DNA of 64,000 nt. Source: Candidatus Altimarinota bacterium (GTDB lineage Bacteria; Patescibacteriota; Gracilibacteria; BD1-5; UBA6164). The position numbers were made by a program, and so were the translations under genes. This document shows positions 33,908 through 45,372 of the stretch, piece by piece. Position 1 is the stretch's first letter. Each line of letters starts with the position of its first letter. The stretch lies in contig JAQTXG010000004.1 in the NCBI GenBank assembly GCA_028688895.1, forward strand, positions 32,438 to 96,437, in the 5' to 3' direction. Below the pieces are notes generated by a model. It saw nothing but the letters and a program-made list of their open reading frames with translations, was not told the DNA's origin and ran no database searches.

Positions 33908-35401
33908 TTATTTAAACTTAAATCACATTTTTATTCTATCTAGCCAATGTATTTCTGGTAACGGTAGTCAGTGCTTCATCAAAAAATCGTATTCCATTTG
34001 CACTATTCTATATATATTTCACTTTTCATCCTTTATTACTTTTTTTAGTATTTCTGGATTTATTTGCCAATTTCAGTTTGAGTCAAATCCTTGATAATTA
34101 TTTAAATCTTTTGTTGTAATTACTTCAACTCATTCTGGTATATCTACTTTTATCTCTTCGTCTCTCCATAAATATCATTTATTTAAAACATCTTCTCTGG
34201 AAAATTCTCATAATAGTCCTGCAACTGTATCATTGAAATAACTAGGATTTAAATCTCATGGGAAAAAATCTCATAAAATTCAATCCGAATCCATTTGAGC
34301 AAATATTTTACATACTTCTTTTTCCCATTCTTCTTTTTCAAATTGTTTGTTAAATATACAATAACTTTTATTTTTTAATCATATACATCAAAATAAATAT
34401 GAACATGATTCTATATTACTTGAATAATAAATATTTGTACTTCATGATGAAATAAATCTAGATAAATATACTTTTGAGCATCAAAATCAAGATGAACACA
34501 CTCAATATATATCCAAATTTCATTCTCAACCAAATGCAAAATCATACCAATTTTCTCAACCAGTTGTAGATCATGTATACATTAAATTTTTTGAATTTTT
34601 AGTGTTGAATACAAAATATCCATTTTCAATATTGTCTGATTCAATAATATTGTTTCATATTACATTTGTGCTATTATGATTAATTCATTTATTATTTAAA
34701 TTATTGTAATATTCTAAAAATTTGCTTTTATCACTTAATAGTATTTCTTTAGTTTTGAAATATTCTTCTTTCTCATATTTTTTATTTTTTATATAATATG
34801 ATACATTTTCTAAATTATCACAAAACAAACAGTTACTACATCATGTTAAATTCGTAGAAAACCATATATCTGAACTATTTTTTATAAAAGAACTATAAAA
34901 GATTTTGAATGATTTATTAATTCACTTTGAAAAATAAACTATTTCTGAATTATCTACTACAAATAAACTATTAAATATATTTTTAGAATTTATTCTAACT
35001 AGTACACTATAATAAACATTTTCTGATCAAATCGTTACAGTGTTACTTAAATAAACATTTTTAACATTTACTGCTGTATCTGCAAATTTTGTATTATCAT
35101 TTAATCAAGCTTGGAATAAACATTCATGATCTATACTAAGAAAAAGTTTTTTATAATTTGAAAAAAAATCTTTAGAATAATCGTAATAAAATCATTTTTT
35201 TAGCAAATCATCTCTATTTTTTTGATATTCTTCTATAGAACATATATTAATTCTATCTGATTTATGATACTTTGAAATATTTCAGTTATTTCTATAAAAA
35301 GATATAGGTAACCAACTAGTTATTTCTAACAAAAATTCTAAAAATGGAGTATTTTTTCTCTTTTGTTTGATTTTATCTTCCCAGTATTTTAGATTTGACA
35401 T
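33908..35401 (-). CDS. Cysteine-rich array protein, family 2 (copy 3), no insert
   Basis: 497 residues with the family start MSNLKYWEDKIKQKRKNT and end WLDRIKMGFKFK. Its middle again holds Asn/Ser repeats (NVKNVYLS, NSKNIFNS) and CSNCLFCDNLENVSY. The linker after EGVEVI is short and has no insert. In its C-terminal half the shared LKNKSYC-ILNKQ block is degraded compared with copies 1 and 2. Pairs with copy 5 of family 1 by a 12-base junction. Function unknown. Confidence 0.76.
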
Positions 35402-35438
35402 AATCATTTATTTATTAATTATATTTTAAATATTATAA

Positions 35439-35465
35439 AAAAGTATTGTATAATACAAAACTTTT
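35439..35465. terminator. Terminator after family-2 copy 4
   Basis: AAAAGTATTGT / ACAAAACTTTT hairpin, with a mismatch in the stem, of the same type as at 9805 and 22273; it lies directly behind the stop at 35467. Confidence 0.75.
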
Positions 35466-35466
35466 A

Positions 35467-37005
35467 TTATTTAAACTTAAATCACATTTTTATTCTATCT
35501 AGCCAATGATTTTCTGGTAATGGAAGTCCGTGTTTCACTAAAAAATCGTATTCCATTTGTACTATTCTATATATATTTCACTTTTCATCTTTTATTACTT
35601 TTTTTAGTATTTCTGGATTTATTTGCCAATTTCAGTTTGAGTCGTATCATTGATAATCTGACAAAAATCCCCCTGTTTCCGCTACGCTTCAACTTTCCCC
35701 CTTAATAAGGGGGACTTTATTATGGATTACTTCCACTCATTCAGGGATATCTACTTTTATCTCTGCATCTCTCCACATATATCACTGCTTTTCTACTTCC
35801 TGCTTTGTGAAACTATCATCTATCAAATATGCCATAGTGTCATTGAAATAAAATGGATTTAATTCTCATGGGAAAAATTCTCATAGTGTTCCTCCTGATT
35901 CCATTTGACTAAATATCTTGTCTGCTAAATCATACCATTCTTCTTTTGTGTATTGTTTGTTTAATATACAATATGATTTATTTTTTAATCATACACATCA
36001 GATGCAAAAACTACAATTATTCATAAAAAATGAATAATAAATATTTGAACTAGCACTGGCATTTGCTCATATATACATATTACTAGATCATTGACCACAT
36101 CACATCCATCCATAAATATCATTTGATTCAGCTAGATCAAAACTATCATATAAATCACTAGTATTATTTATTCCATCTACAAATGCTAAATTCCTTGAAT
36201 TTTTTACTCTATTTACCATAAATCAATTCTCTACATTTTCTGAAAAATTTACTCAACTTCAATTTGTATTTATAGATAATTTATTTGTTGCTGTTACATT
36301 GTTTGTATAAAAAAAATTTGAAAATTTATCTTTCGCTTTCAATATTTGTATCTTTTTTTCTAGATATATTTCTTTAGAATATTTTACATTTTCTATGCAA
36401 TAAGATTGATTATCAAGTCAATCACAAAAAATACATTCTGTACATCAAGTCAGATTGCTACTAAACCAGATATTATTTGAATTCGTTATATATTTGCTAT
36501 AAAATATATTAAAACTATTTATTACTTGAAAACAAAAATATATATTTTCAGAATTTGACGTAATAAGTACAGAATTAAATATATTTCTGACATTTGCATA
36601 ACACATCACACTATACAATATATTTTCAGCATCTTGTCATATACAAGTGCTTAAATAAGTATTTTTAGCTCAAAATAATGTATCAGCAAAATCACAATTT
36701 GGATTTTCTCAATATCTAATAGTAGATATTTTTGGAACATTTATAAATATTTTTGCAAAATTTTCTGAAAATGAGTTATCAAAATTATAACTTATTCAAT
36801 CTACTCAATCTCAATATTCTTGAAAATATTTATTAGGTTCCAATATGTTTTTTATCCTATTTGTATCTGGATATCTACATATAATATTTTCATTTTTATA
36901 AAACATTATATTAAACCAACTAGCTACTCACATTACAAATTCTCTAAAATCTGTTTTTTTTCTCTTTTGCTTGATTTTATCTTCCCAATATTTTAGATTT
37001 GACAT
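35467..37005 (-). CDS. Cysteine-rich array protein, family 2 (copy 4)
   Basis: 512 residues, MSNLKYWEDKIKQKRKKTDF start and WLDRIKMGFKFK end. At the EGVEVI linker, 35668-35725 encodes HNKVPLIKGES-GSVAETGG, a palindromic insert (CCCCCTTAATAAGGGGGA) different from the PHPQPLPSKEG element but at the same site. It is not paired with a family-1 gene at the 12-base distance, unlike copies 2, 3 and 5. Terminator-like hairpins lie on both sides. Function unknown. Confidence 0.78.
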
Positions 37006-37042
37006 AATAATTTATTTATTAATTATATTTTTAATATTATAA

Positions 37043-37069
37043 AAAAGTTTTGTATTATACAAAACTTTT
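37043..37069. terminator. Terminator after family-1 copy 6
   Basis: AAAAGTTTTGTATTATACAA/AACTTTT hairpin immediately behind the stop at 37071. Confidence 0.8.
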
Positions 37070-37070
37070 A

Positions 37071-38885
37071 TTAATAAACTTCTTTCTCGTAGCAATCTTT
37101 ACAATAAACTAATTCTTTTCTGTCTGGACTATATGTAGTCTTCATATCTACTCCACAATTATCACATTTTCTATCATATAATTTTCTAGGATTTCTTAGT
37201 GTCATTCTATCTAGATGTCTTTGGTCTGGATGTCTTTTTGGGATTGGTAGATTGTGTTTTCTATAAAATTCTAGTTCTTGTTTCGTTATTCTATACAAAG
37301 GGCTAAAGCCCTCTGTTGACTCCAATTCAGATTCTATTGCCCAGTTTAGTATATCATCTGGTATATCTGCTATATTTTCTGGCAACATACTTGCGTTTAT
37401 TACTTTTTCTACTTTTGGAAATGGTGCTTCGTAATATGACCAGTTGAAGCCCCATCCTAACCTCCCCCTAGTAAGGGGAGGAACTTGAGCTTGTCCCCTC
37501 TCCTCTCAAAGGAGAGGGCTAGGGTGAGGTATAGGAAAATACTCCATTGCAACTGTTTCATTGTATCAAAATGGAGAAATGTTGCTTGGGAAAAATTCTC
37601 ACCATCATGTCCCACGAAACCTTGGTGAAGTGGGATCTCACTCCTCAATCATATGTTCTATAATTTTTGGAACAAGAGTTTCATATTCTTCTTTTGTGTA
37701 TTGTTTGTTAAAAATACAATAGGATTTATTGCGAAGTCATATGCATCCGAAACAATTACTTACTCAATAAGAACATGAATCACAATAAATTAAATTATTT
37801 ACTTCTGGCCAAGTATCTATTGAAAAAATAACCTTCGTTGCATTTACTCATCATGTAGATACTTCATAATGTAGTGTTGTATTGTCACATCAATAATTAA
37901 TATCCATACAATCACTAGAATCATCTAAAAAATAACAGTACTTAGAATTTTCAATATTTGTACAATCAAATACATTAACAGAATTTTTTGCATTGTAAAT
38001 GTTGTCTCAATTTGAATTTTCAGTGTTATTTATGTTTGCGAATTTTTTTGGAAAATTATTCAAAAAATCTATAAAATATTTTTTGATACTTTTTATATTT
38101 CATTCTGAAAAATTATGTTTTTTTATTTCTTCAAAATATGTTTCTTTTGAATATTCTTTATTAAAAATATGATATCTTTTATTTACAAGATTAACACATC
38201 AAAAACAATATTCACATCAAATACAATTAAATAAAAATGAACTATTTTGACAATTAATTATTTTCTGTGAAAATTTACAGTTAAAAATATTAAAACAATC
38301 AATACATTCATAACATTCTTGTGAATTTTTTATTAACAAGCAATCATATCAATTTTCACAAAAATTAACTCTGTTACTATAGGAACATTTCTCACTTGTA
38401 CTTCAAGAAAAACATAAATAACAGTCTTTGCAATTTGTTAACTGATTTGAATAACTACTATTTTCACATGTATTATCTATATTTAAATTTTGTCTTGGAA
38501 CTTTATAAAGTAGGTCTTGAAATTGTTTGAAAAAACTTTTAGAAAAATCAAAATCTATTCAATAATCTAATGGATTCCACTTATCAGATAGCCAAATTTC
38601 TCTATCATATACTTTATAAGGTTTATCTGGTGAATAAATAGAAACAATATCTTTTCATGTAAAATCGCATTTTCTCCTATATAAATTCCTTTCATTTCTA
38701 AAACTAAGTCTTCTTTGTTGCCTACAATCAGGACAAAGAGTAGGACTAGGTATATTATACTTTTTTCATGCAAAAATTGGACTTACTTTTTCATAAAATT
38801 CTAAGTCCTTGTCAGTTATTTCAAACTTTGTATCACAACGTTTGCATTGTTTTATTTCTATAACTTTTTCGTTTATAAATGTCAT
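37071..38885 (-). CDS. Cysteine-rich array protein, family 1 (copy 6), two inserts
   Basis: 604 residues. It starts MTFINEKVIEIKQCKRCDTKF; LCPDCRQQRR, FRNERNLYRRKCDFTGKDI, WLSDKWNPLDYGIDFDF and a Cys-rich middle follow. Two palindromic inserts are in frame: PTSPRFRG (37602-37655) before WGEFFP... region and a double element at 37452-37533 encoding PHPSPLLGEERGQ-AQVPPLTRGRLGW between EYFP and FNWSYYE. Ends CDNCG ... CKDCYEKEVY. It starts 12 bases after family-2 gene 38898-40469. Function unknown. Confidence 0.8.
37452..37655. repeat. Two palindromic inserts in array copy 6
   Basis: 37452-37533 holds CCTAACCTCCCCCTAGTAAG followed by the CTCTCCTCTCAAAGGAGAG element; 37602-37655 is the CCCAC..GTGGG (PTSPRFRG) element. 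Between them lie ordinary family codons. Both inserts keep the frame. Confidence 0.85.
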
Positions 38886-38897
38886 AGTTTGTTTTTA

Positions 38898-40469
38898 TTA
38901 TTTAAACTTAAATCACATTTTTATTCTATCTAGCCAATGTATTTCTGGTAATGGAAGTCAATGCTTCATCAAAAAATCGTATTCCATTTGAACTATTCTA
39001 TATATATTTCACTTTTCATCTTTTATTACTTTTTTTAGTATTTCTGGATTTATTTGCCAGTTACCGTTTGAGTCGATGCCTTGATAATCAGATAAAACCC
39101 CTCCTAAGCTCCCCTTATCATGGGAGGAACTAGAACTTGAGCTTCTCCCCTCCTTACTAGGGAGGGGCTGGGGGTGGGTAAAAATTACTTCCACTCATTC
39201 AGGGATATCTACTTTTATCTCTGCATCTCTCCACATATATCACTGCTTTTCTACTTCCTGTTTTGTGAAACTATCATCTATCAAATATGCTGCTGAATCA
39301 TTGAAATAATATGGGTTCAAGCTTCCTGGGAAAAATTCTCATAATATTTTTTCTATCTCCATCCCAGTAAATATTTTCTCTGCTAGGATTTCCCACTCTT
39401 CTTTAGTGTATTGTTTATTTAATATGCAATATGATTGATTTTTCAGTCATACACATCAGATACAATAACTACAATTTTCCATAATAACACTATAATAGAG
39501 ATTTGAACCTCATGTTATTTGATATGAGTTATATATATTATCACAATATCCAGTAGAAAATACTCAATAAACATCTGTTTCTGGAGGTGTATTTAGAAAA
39601 CAATCATATATATTCTCTCCTGGTCATTTACCTCAGATAAACATTATATTTTTTCCATTTTTTATCTGATAGTTGTTTGCTCCGTTTGTTATATTTTCAC
39701 TTTCTATGTTAAATATTCCATTTACATTATTACTTGAAAAATTATTTCATTTAGAATCTATTTTTAAAAACCATGAAAAAAACTCTGTTTTATTTTTTAG
39801 TATTTTTTCTTTTTCTATTTTGAATTCTTCTTTTGTAAGTTGTTTATTGTTTATACAATATGATTTATTATCCAAATTATCACAAAATATACAGTCATGA
39901 CATCATAGCATATTTGAACAAAACCATAGATTTGAACTGTTTATTATATGTTTGCTATAAAATATATTAAATGATTTGATTATTCATTTACTTGTAAATA
40001 TATTTTCACAAGTATCCCAGACAACTATACTATTAAGTACATTAACAGAATTTTCTTTTACACTGAAACTATATAGCACATTTTCACATCATCTAATCAC
40101 AACAAAACTTAGATATGAATTACTACAACTCACAGTTTGGTCAGTAAAAATAGCATTTTCACACTCACCATGCAATACTGTAGGTGCAAAATTTGAAGAC
40201 TTAAACAATATCTCAAAATTTTCAAAAAAAATCTTTGAAAAATCATATGTAAGTCCATTTTTTGATATAGAATCTCTAGATTCATCAAAATCTTTATGTG
40301 AAATTATTTTTCAGATTCTTTCAGTATTAGGTGGATAAACAGAAACAAAACCTGTATTGTTATACAAGTTCATGGTTCTCAGAGATGCTATTTCTTTTAA
40401 ATAATCTCTAAATGATGTCTGTTTTCTTTTTTCTTTTATTATGTTTTGAAAATATTTCAGTTTTTCCAT
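38898..40469 (-). CDS. Cysteine-rich array protein, family 2 (copy 5)
   Basis: 523 residues, starting MEKLKYFQNIIKEKRKQTSFRDY and ending WLDRIKMGFKFK. The middle shows the family repeats (NSSNLWFCSNMLGCHDCIFC) and NCSYCIGCVGLKNQSYC, ILNKQYTKEEW. A double palindromic insert at 39095-39182 after EGVEVI encodes THPQPLPSKEGRSSSSSSS, then HDKGSLGGV, before LSDYQG. It directly follows the MFS gene (3 bases) and precedes family-1 copy 6 (12 bases), so these are co-transcribed. Function unknown. Confidence 0.8.
39095..39182. repeat. In-frame double palindromic insert in family-2 copy 5
   Basis: CCTCCTAAGCTCCCCTTATC arm plus the CCCCTCCTTACTAGGGAGGG arm. Almost identical to 41863-41948 in copy 6 of family 2, at the homologous position. 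Confidence 0.88.
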
Positions 40470-40472
40470 AAA

Positions 40473-41657
40473 TTAATCTCTTTTGTATATAAAATAATAA
40501 CTAGTTATCAATATAAAAAACAATGTAACTCAAAACACAAAAAATCCCAATTTAAAACTTTGTGACATAAAATATCCTATTCAAAAACTTCAAATTATTT
40601 GAAAAATAGATGAAAATTGTCAGTTTATAGAAAGTATACTTGCCTTGTAATTGTTATCTATTTTGTAATTTGTAAGTAAATAATGTTGTACTACAGGTCC
40701 TCTTCACCACAAATATCAAACCACAATAGAAAATAAAAGTCATACAATATAAGGATTATCTAGTATAACTGCTAGAAAAAATCATCCTACAAATACCAAC
40801 ATATCCAATATAAAAAACTGTTTCATAGTCATGATTTTCTGTAAATAATGGGCATAATGTCAGAATATAAACCAGAAAAATCTTGATAATCACATCACAA
40901 ATCATATAAAAATCACTGGATATCATAAATCTTGTAAATATACATTTCTAAAACTTGTACTTGCAATATTTAGTCAAACTATAGCTCATGTAAATATAGA
41001 AAACGAATAGAGTCACAAGTGTTTCATCTCTAGTATCAATTTTTTGATACTTTTTTGATTTTCTTTTGCTATTTTTACTTGTTTTCACTTTGGATTTACT
41101 AGTGTAAAGGCAATAAATATTCATATAATATCTATAACTAATGCCATATAAAATGGAAAAATCATAGAAATATTTGTAGAAAATGGAAATAATAAAATCA
41201 ATATAATACTTGCTAGAGATACATTTCATTTTAGTTTTCAGTATATTTTTGAAAAATCTTTGTCTTTTCATAAGCTCATCAATGTTTCATGAAAAAAAGC
41301 TGTTCATACTCACTCAGTAAAAGCAAATCAAAGTGATGCAAATATCGATGCAAATACAAAAAATACAAATGAATTATTGAAAAATGATCAAATTATATAC
41401 AGTGATGTAGAACATATCAGAAATATTTTTGATAAAATAAGTGTTTTTTTATGTCAAAAATTGTCTGCAAAATATGATGATGGAATTTGAAACAAAAAAG
41501 AAAACAAAAATCCAAATCATGTATAAAGTCAGATTTGATTTGCTGTTGTATTTGGTAAACTCAAAAAATATATAGAAATAATTGGATCAAAATTTCTCCT
41601 CTGAGTCAGTAAATAATAAAAGTATTTTTTTATGTTTGATTGTATATTGTTTTCCAT
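40473..41657 (-). CDS. MFS transporter
   Basis: 394 residues with about 11-12 hydrophobic helices. The first half has FQIPSSYFADNFGHKKTLILSK, the MFS loop-2/3 motif (GxLaDrxGrkkxl) between helices 2 and 3, and the central basic loop KGKQVKIAKENQKSIKKLI separates the two halves. It belongs to the major facilitator superfamily; the substrate is unknown. It sits inside the Cys-rich array, 11 bases after family-2 gene 41669-43231 and 3 bases before family-2 gene 38898-40469, so it is probably transcribed with them and may export or import something connected with them. Confidence 0.85.
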
Positions 41658-41668
41658 TTTTATTTTTA

Positions 41669-43231
41669 TTACATTCCAAAATTTAGTTTCATTCTGTCCA
41701 TCCAATGTATTTCTGGAATAGGTAGTCAGTATTTCACTAAAAAGTCGTATTCCATCTTTACTATTCTATAATAATTTCATTTTTCTCATTTGATTACTAC
41801 ATTTAGTATTTCTGGATTTATTTGCCAGTTTCAGTCTTTGTCGTATCATTGATAGTCTGATAAAACCCCTCCTAACCTCCCCTTATCATGGGAGGAACTA
41901 GAACTTGAGCTTCTCCCCTCCTTACTAGGGAGGGGTTGGGGGTGGGTAAATATTACTTCCACTCATTCTGGTATATCTACTTTTATCTCTTCTTTTCTCC
42001 ACATAAATCACTGCTTTTCTACTTCCTGCTTTGAGAAATTTCAAAATAATCAAGCTAATGTATCATTGAAATAAAATGGATTTATAATTCATGGGAAAAA
42101 ATCTCATAAAGTTCATTCTTGTTCTATTTTTGAGAAAATTTTTATTACTTCTTTATGCCATTCTTCTTTTGTATATTGTTTATTAAAAATACAATAACTT
42201 TTATTTCTAAGTCAAATACATCATAAACAATAACTACAACTAGTTACAAAAAATGAATAATATATATTTGTACTATCACTAACATTCATAGAACAGTATA
42301 AGTTATCACCATTTGCTCACATTATTCAGTACAAATCATGGGCTTGTTGTGCTCATCAAGTAAGTACATCATACATATTTTCATTACCATTTATTCATCA
42401 TACAAATATTAGATTTCTTCAAGTTTTTACATTGTATCAAAAATATCAATTTTTTACATCATGTGAATTATAAAATCAACTTCATTCAACATTTGTAGAA
42501 TTGTTATTTTTTCAGGTTTTATTTACATTCTTAAAATATTCTAAATATTTTGTTTTATCTTTTAATGCATTTGCTTTTTTCACAAAATATTCTTCTTTTT
42601 CGTATTTTATATTTTCTATGTAGAAACTACAATTATCTAAATCATTACAAAACAAACACTCACTACAACCAGTTAGATTTGAGCTAAACCATATATTATT
42701 CGAATTGTTTATAAATCTAGAATAAAATATTTTGTAACTTTCTATTATTCAACTTCCAAAATATACTATACTGCTATTTTGATAAGTAGAAACTGAACTA
42801 AATACATCAGTACAATTATCTTTTACAGAAAATGAATAAAATATATTTTCACAATTATTTATCACTGTGAAACTTAAATACACAGTCTTTGAATTTAAAA
42901 TAACATCAGAATAATATGTATTTTCGGATCATCAATAAATCAAAAAGTCAAAAATATCAATACTTAAAAGTAATTTTTGAAAGTTTTTGAAAAAACTTTT
43001 TTCATAATCATAATCAATTCATTGATTTATCAAATCATCTCTAGAATTTTCAAAATCTTTGTTTGGGATAACTCACTTTATCCTATCTGTATCTGGAAAC
43101 TTTGATATGATTCAATTGTTTCTATGAAGTACTACTGTAGACCATGAAACAATCTCTTTTAGAAAATCTCTAAAAGGAGTATTTTTTCTCTTTTCTTTTA
43201 TAATGTTTTGAAAATATTTTAAGTCTTTCAT
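41669..43231 (-). CDS. Cysteine-rich array protein, family 2 (copy 6)
   Basis: 520 residues, MKDLKYFQNIIKEKRKNTPFRDF start; the end HWMDRMKLNFGM departs from the usual WLDRIKMGFKFK. The middle has NCENIFYSFSVKDNCTDVF and CSECLFCNDLDNCSFY, then SCSYCLGCIGLRNKSYC and IFNKQYTKEEW. The double palindromic insert (41863-41948; THPQPLPSKEGRSSSSSSS, HDKGRLGGV) is nearly the same as in copy 5, so either the two were copied from one another after insertion or the element entered twice. Function unknown. Confidence 0.8.
41863..41948. repeat. In-frame double palindromic insert in family-2 copy 6
   Basis: Same two arms as 39095-39182, with few differences, located between EGVEVI and LSDYQG. Confidence 0.88.
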
Positions 43232-43242
43232 ATATTTTTTTA

Positions 43243-45087
43243 TTAAGCATACATAAATTGTTTATAACAAGCTGGACAATATACTTTGTACTTTGGTTTA
43301 TTTTTGAACACTGTTAATGTTTCAATGCTACATTTATCACATATTCATACATACATTTGTCATTTTGGTCTATCTGAAAATATCTTATCTATTCTGTTTT
43401 CGTGATGTACTCTAGGTATAGGAAATCATTTTTTCTTTAAGTATTCTAATTCTTTTTTGATTATCCTAAATGGTCTGGCAGACTCTTCGCATATAATAGC
43501 TTTATCTAAAATATCATTATTTATTTCTCATATATTTCATATTTCTTTAGTTTTCAATACTTGCATATTTTCTGGGATATTTATTTCCTTGTTTTTGGTT
43601 CTCCATTTGATTTGTATTTTTTCATCTCATCCTAAATCTAGTATAGCGTCACTTATGAAGTCATCTGTTTTCACTATTACTACTCAAATAGCATCTGAAT
43701 CTATCGTTTCCTCTCTTCAATCACTATATATCACTTTGTTTACTTTGAAATAATCGTAAGCCAATGTATCATTGTAAGGAAATGGACTACAAGTCCAAGG
43801 TATAAATTCTCACCATTTTCAAGATTGTTTTAGATTGATTACTATTTCTTGTCTCTTTTGAAAATACGATTCTTTTGTGTATTGTTTGTTTAATATGCAG
43901 TATTTTTTGTTTCTAAGTCATACGCAAAACATACAATCCTCACATCATTCCAAATCTATACAATAATCTATATTTGTAGATTCTGCTATAAATCATGAAA
44001 AATTTACATTGTAAGTATTGTATCCAAAACTAAAACTTCATATACTATTTTCACAGTTTGTACCAAACTCTAGAGAATTAATAATCTTTTCTCATTTATC
44101 GTCGGCAAAATCACCTCAAATCATTATGTTGGCACAATTACTAATACCATTTCAAGCATATACATTTACAGAATTGTTGGAGAAAAATGTAGCTTCTCCG
44201 TTCACTTTTTGACAATTATTTATATTTATAGCTCAATCAACTAGATTTTGATCCAAAAATTCTGCAAATTTTTGTTGTAAAAATATGAATTGATTATAGT
44301 CTCATAATTTTTCATAAATACCTTTTTTGATTGATTCGTATTGTTCTTTTGTGTATTGTGTATTGTAAATCATATATGATTTATTTACTTGATTGCAGCA
44401 AAAAATACACTCTTTACAGTTATTCATATCACTACAAAAAAGTAGTCAACTACAATCTACACTATTTCTAGAAAATGAGACATCGTGAGAAGTACCTATT
44501 GTATGACTACTATAGATATTTGAACTTGATGCTATATGGTATGAATCAAATACATTTTTTGAATCAGTAATTTTTAGCGAATAATATACATCTTCGCATT
44601 CTGAAAATACACAATAACTCAGATACAGATTTTTTGATGTACCCACATGACTAGAATAATCTCAGTTTTCTACACCTCTAAAAACTAGTCTAGAAGCTTT
44701 TGGAAATACACTATATAGTTTTATAAAATCATCAAATATATCATCTGAAAAATCATTTCAATACTTAAATCATAAATCATCTACTAGTAATTCTCTGTAT
44801 GTATTTGCTTCTATAACTTCTCACTTATAATCTTCTGATATAATAGATATAATATTTTTTCAAGAATTAATATCTTTTCTGTTGTATAAATGTTTGTCAT
44901 TCAGAAATGAATATATCAATCTAAAAATACAAGTAGGACAAATATCTGAGTATTTGAAGCTAGATTTATCATACTGTTCTTTTTCAACTGAGTATAATGA
45001 ATATTGCGTAGTACAATATTTACACACTGAATTATTTATTATTTCTATATCTGTTCACTTGACTAGTAAATCTAATAATTTATTCAT
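43243..45087 (-). CDS. Cysteine-rich array protein, family 1, divergent long form
   Basis: 614 residues. N-terminal CxxC pairs are present in altered context (CKYCTTQYS; ICPTCIF), then LYNRKDINSGKNIISI. Middle repeats resemble both families (ENGDYSSHVGTSKNLYLS, ECEDVYYSLKITDSKNVF, NCKECIFC, GCEDCMFCVGLRNKKYC). A region with EETIDSDAIGVVIVKTDDF is not seen in other copies. It ends with CDKC ... YCPACYKQFMYA in place of NKEVY. It is upstream of family-2 copy 6 by 11 bases and is the first gene of the longest co-directional run. Function unknown. Confidence 0.74.
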
Positions 45088-45088
45088 T

Positions 45089-45132
45089 AAAAAAAAGTAA
45101 GCTATAAATTGATTATAGTTTACTTTTTTTAT
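45089..45132. terminator. Hairpin upstream of the long array run
   Basis: AAAAAGTAAGCTATAA / TTATAGTTTACTTTTT hairpin with a G-T pair. It lies between array genes 45373-47067 and 43243-45087 and probably ends transcription from the former. Confidence 0.75.
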
Positions 45133-45202
45133 ATTTATTTTCAAATAAAAAGTATTAATGCTTTTTGTGTATACAATTTTATTAAATATAGCTAAATAAG
45201 GC

Positions 45203-45370
45203 TTAAGGAAGGTTTGAAAAACTCACTTCTAGAAAAAAATGTCCTTTTTTACTAAAATTTACTCAAAAATTTTTCCCTTAGAATAGCTTTGAAAAAAATT
45301 ATTTTCATAAATTTTATCTAAAAAATCACTATTTTTATTCTTATGAAGGAGTTTTTCAAACCTTCCTTAA
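45203..45370. mobile_element. MITE-like element with 22-bp perfect inverted repeats
   Basis: The arms TTAAGGAAGGTTTGAAAAAC.. (45203-45224) and its exact reverse complement (45349-45370) enclose about 124 bases with no open frame. The right arm ends two bases before the stop codon of array gene 45373-47067. The size and clean terminal repeats look like a miniature inverted-repeat element, but I see no matching transposase in the window and no clear target duplication; a very long terminator-like stem is the alternative. The rest of 45133-45372 holds only AT-rich sequence. Confidence 0.55.
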
Positions 45371-45372
45371 TA

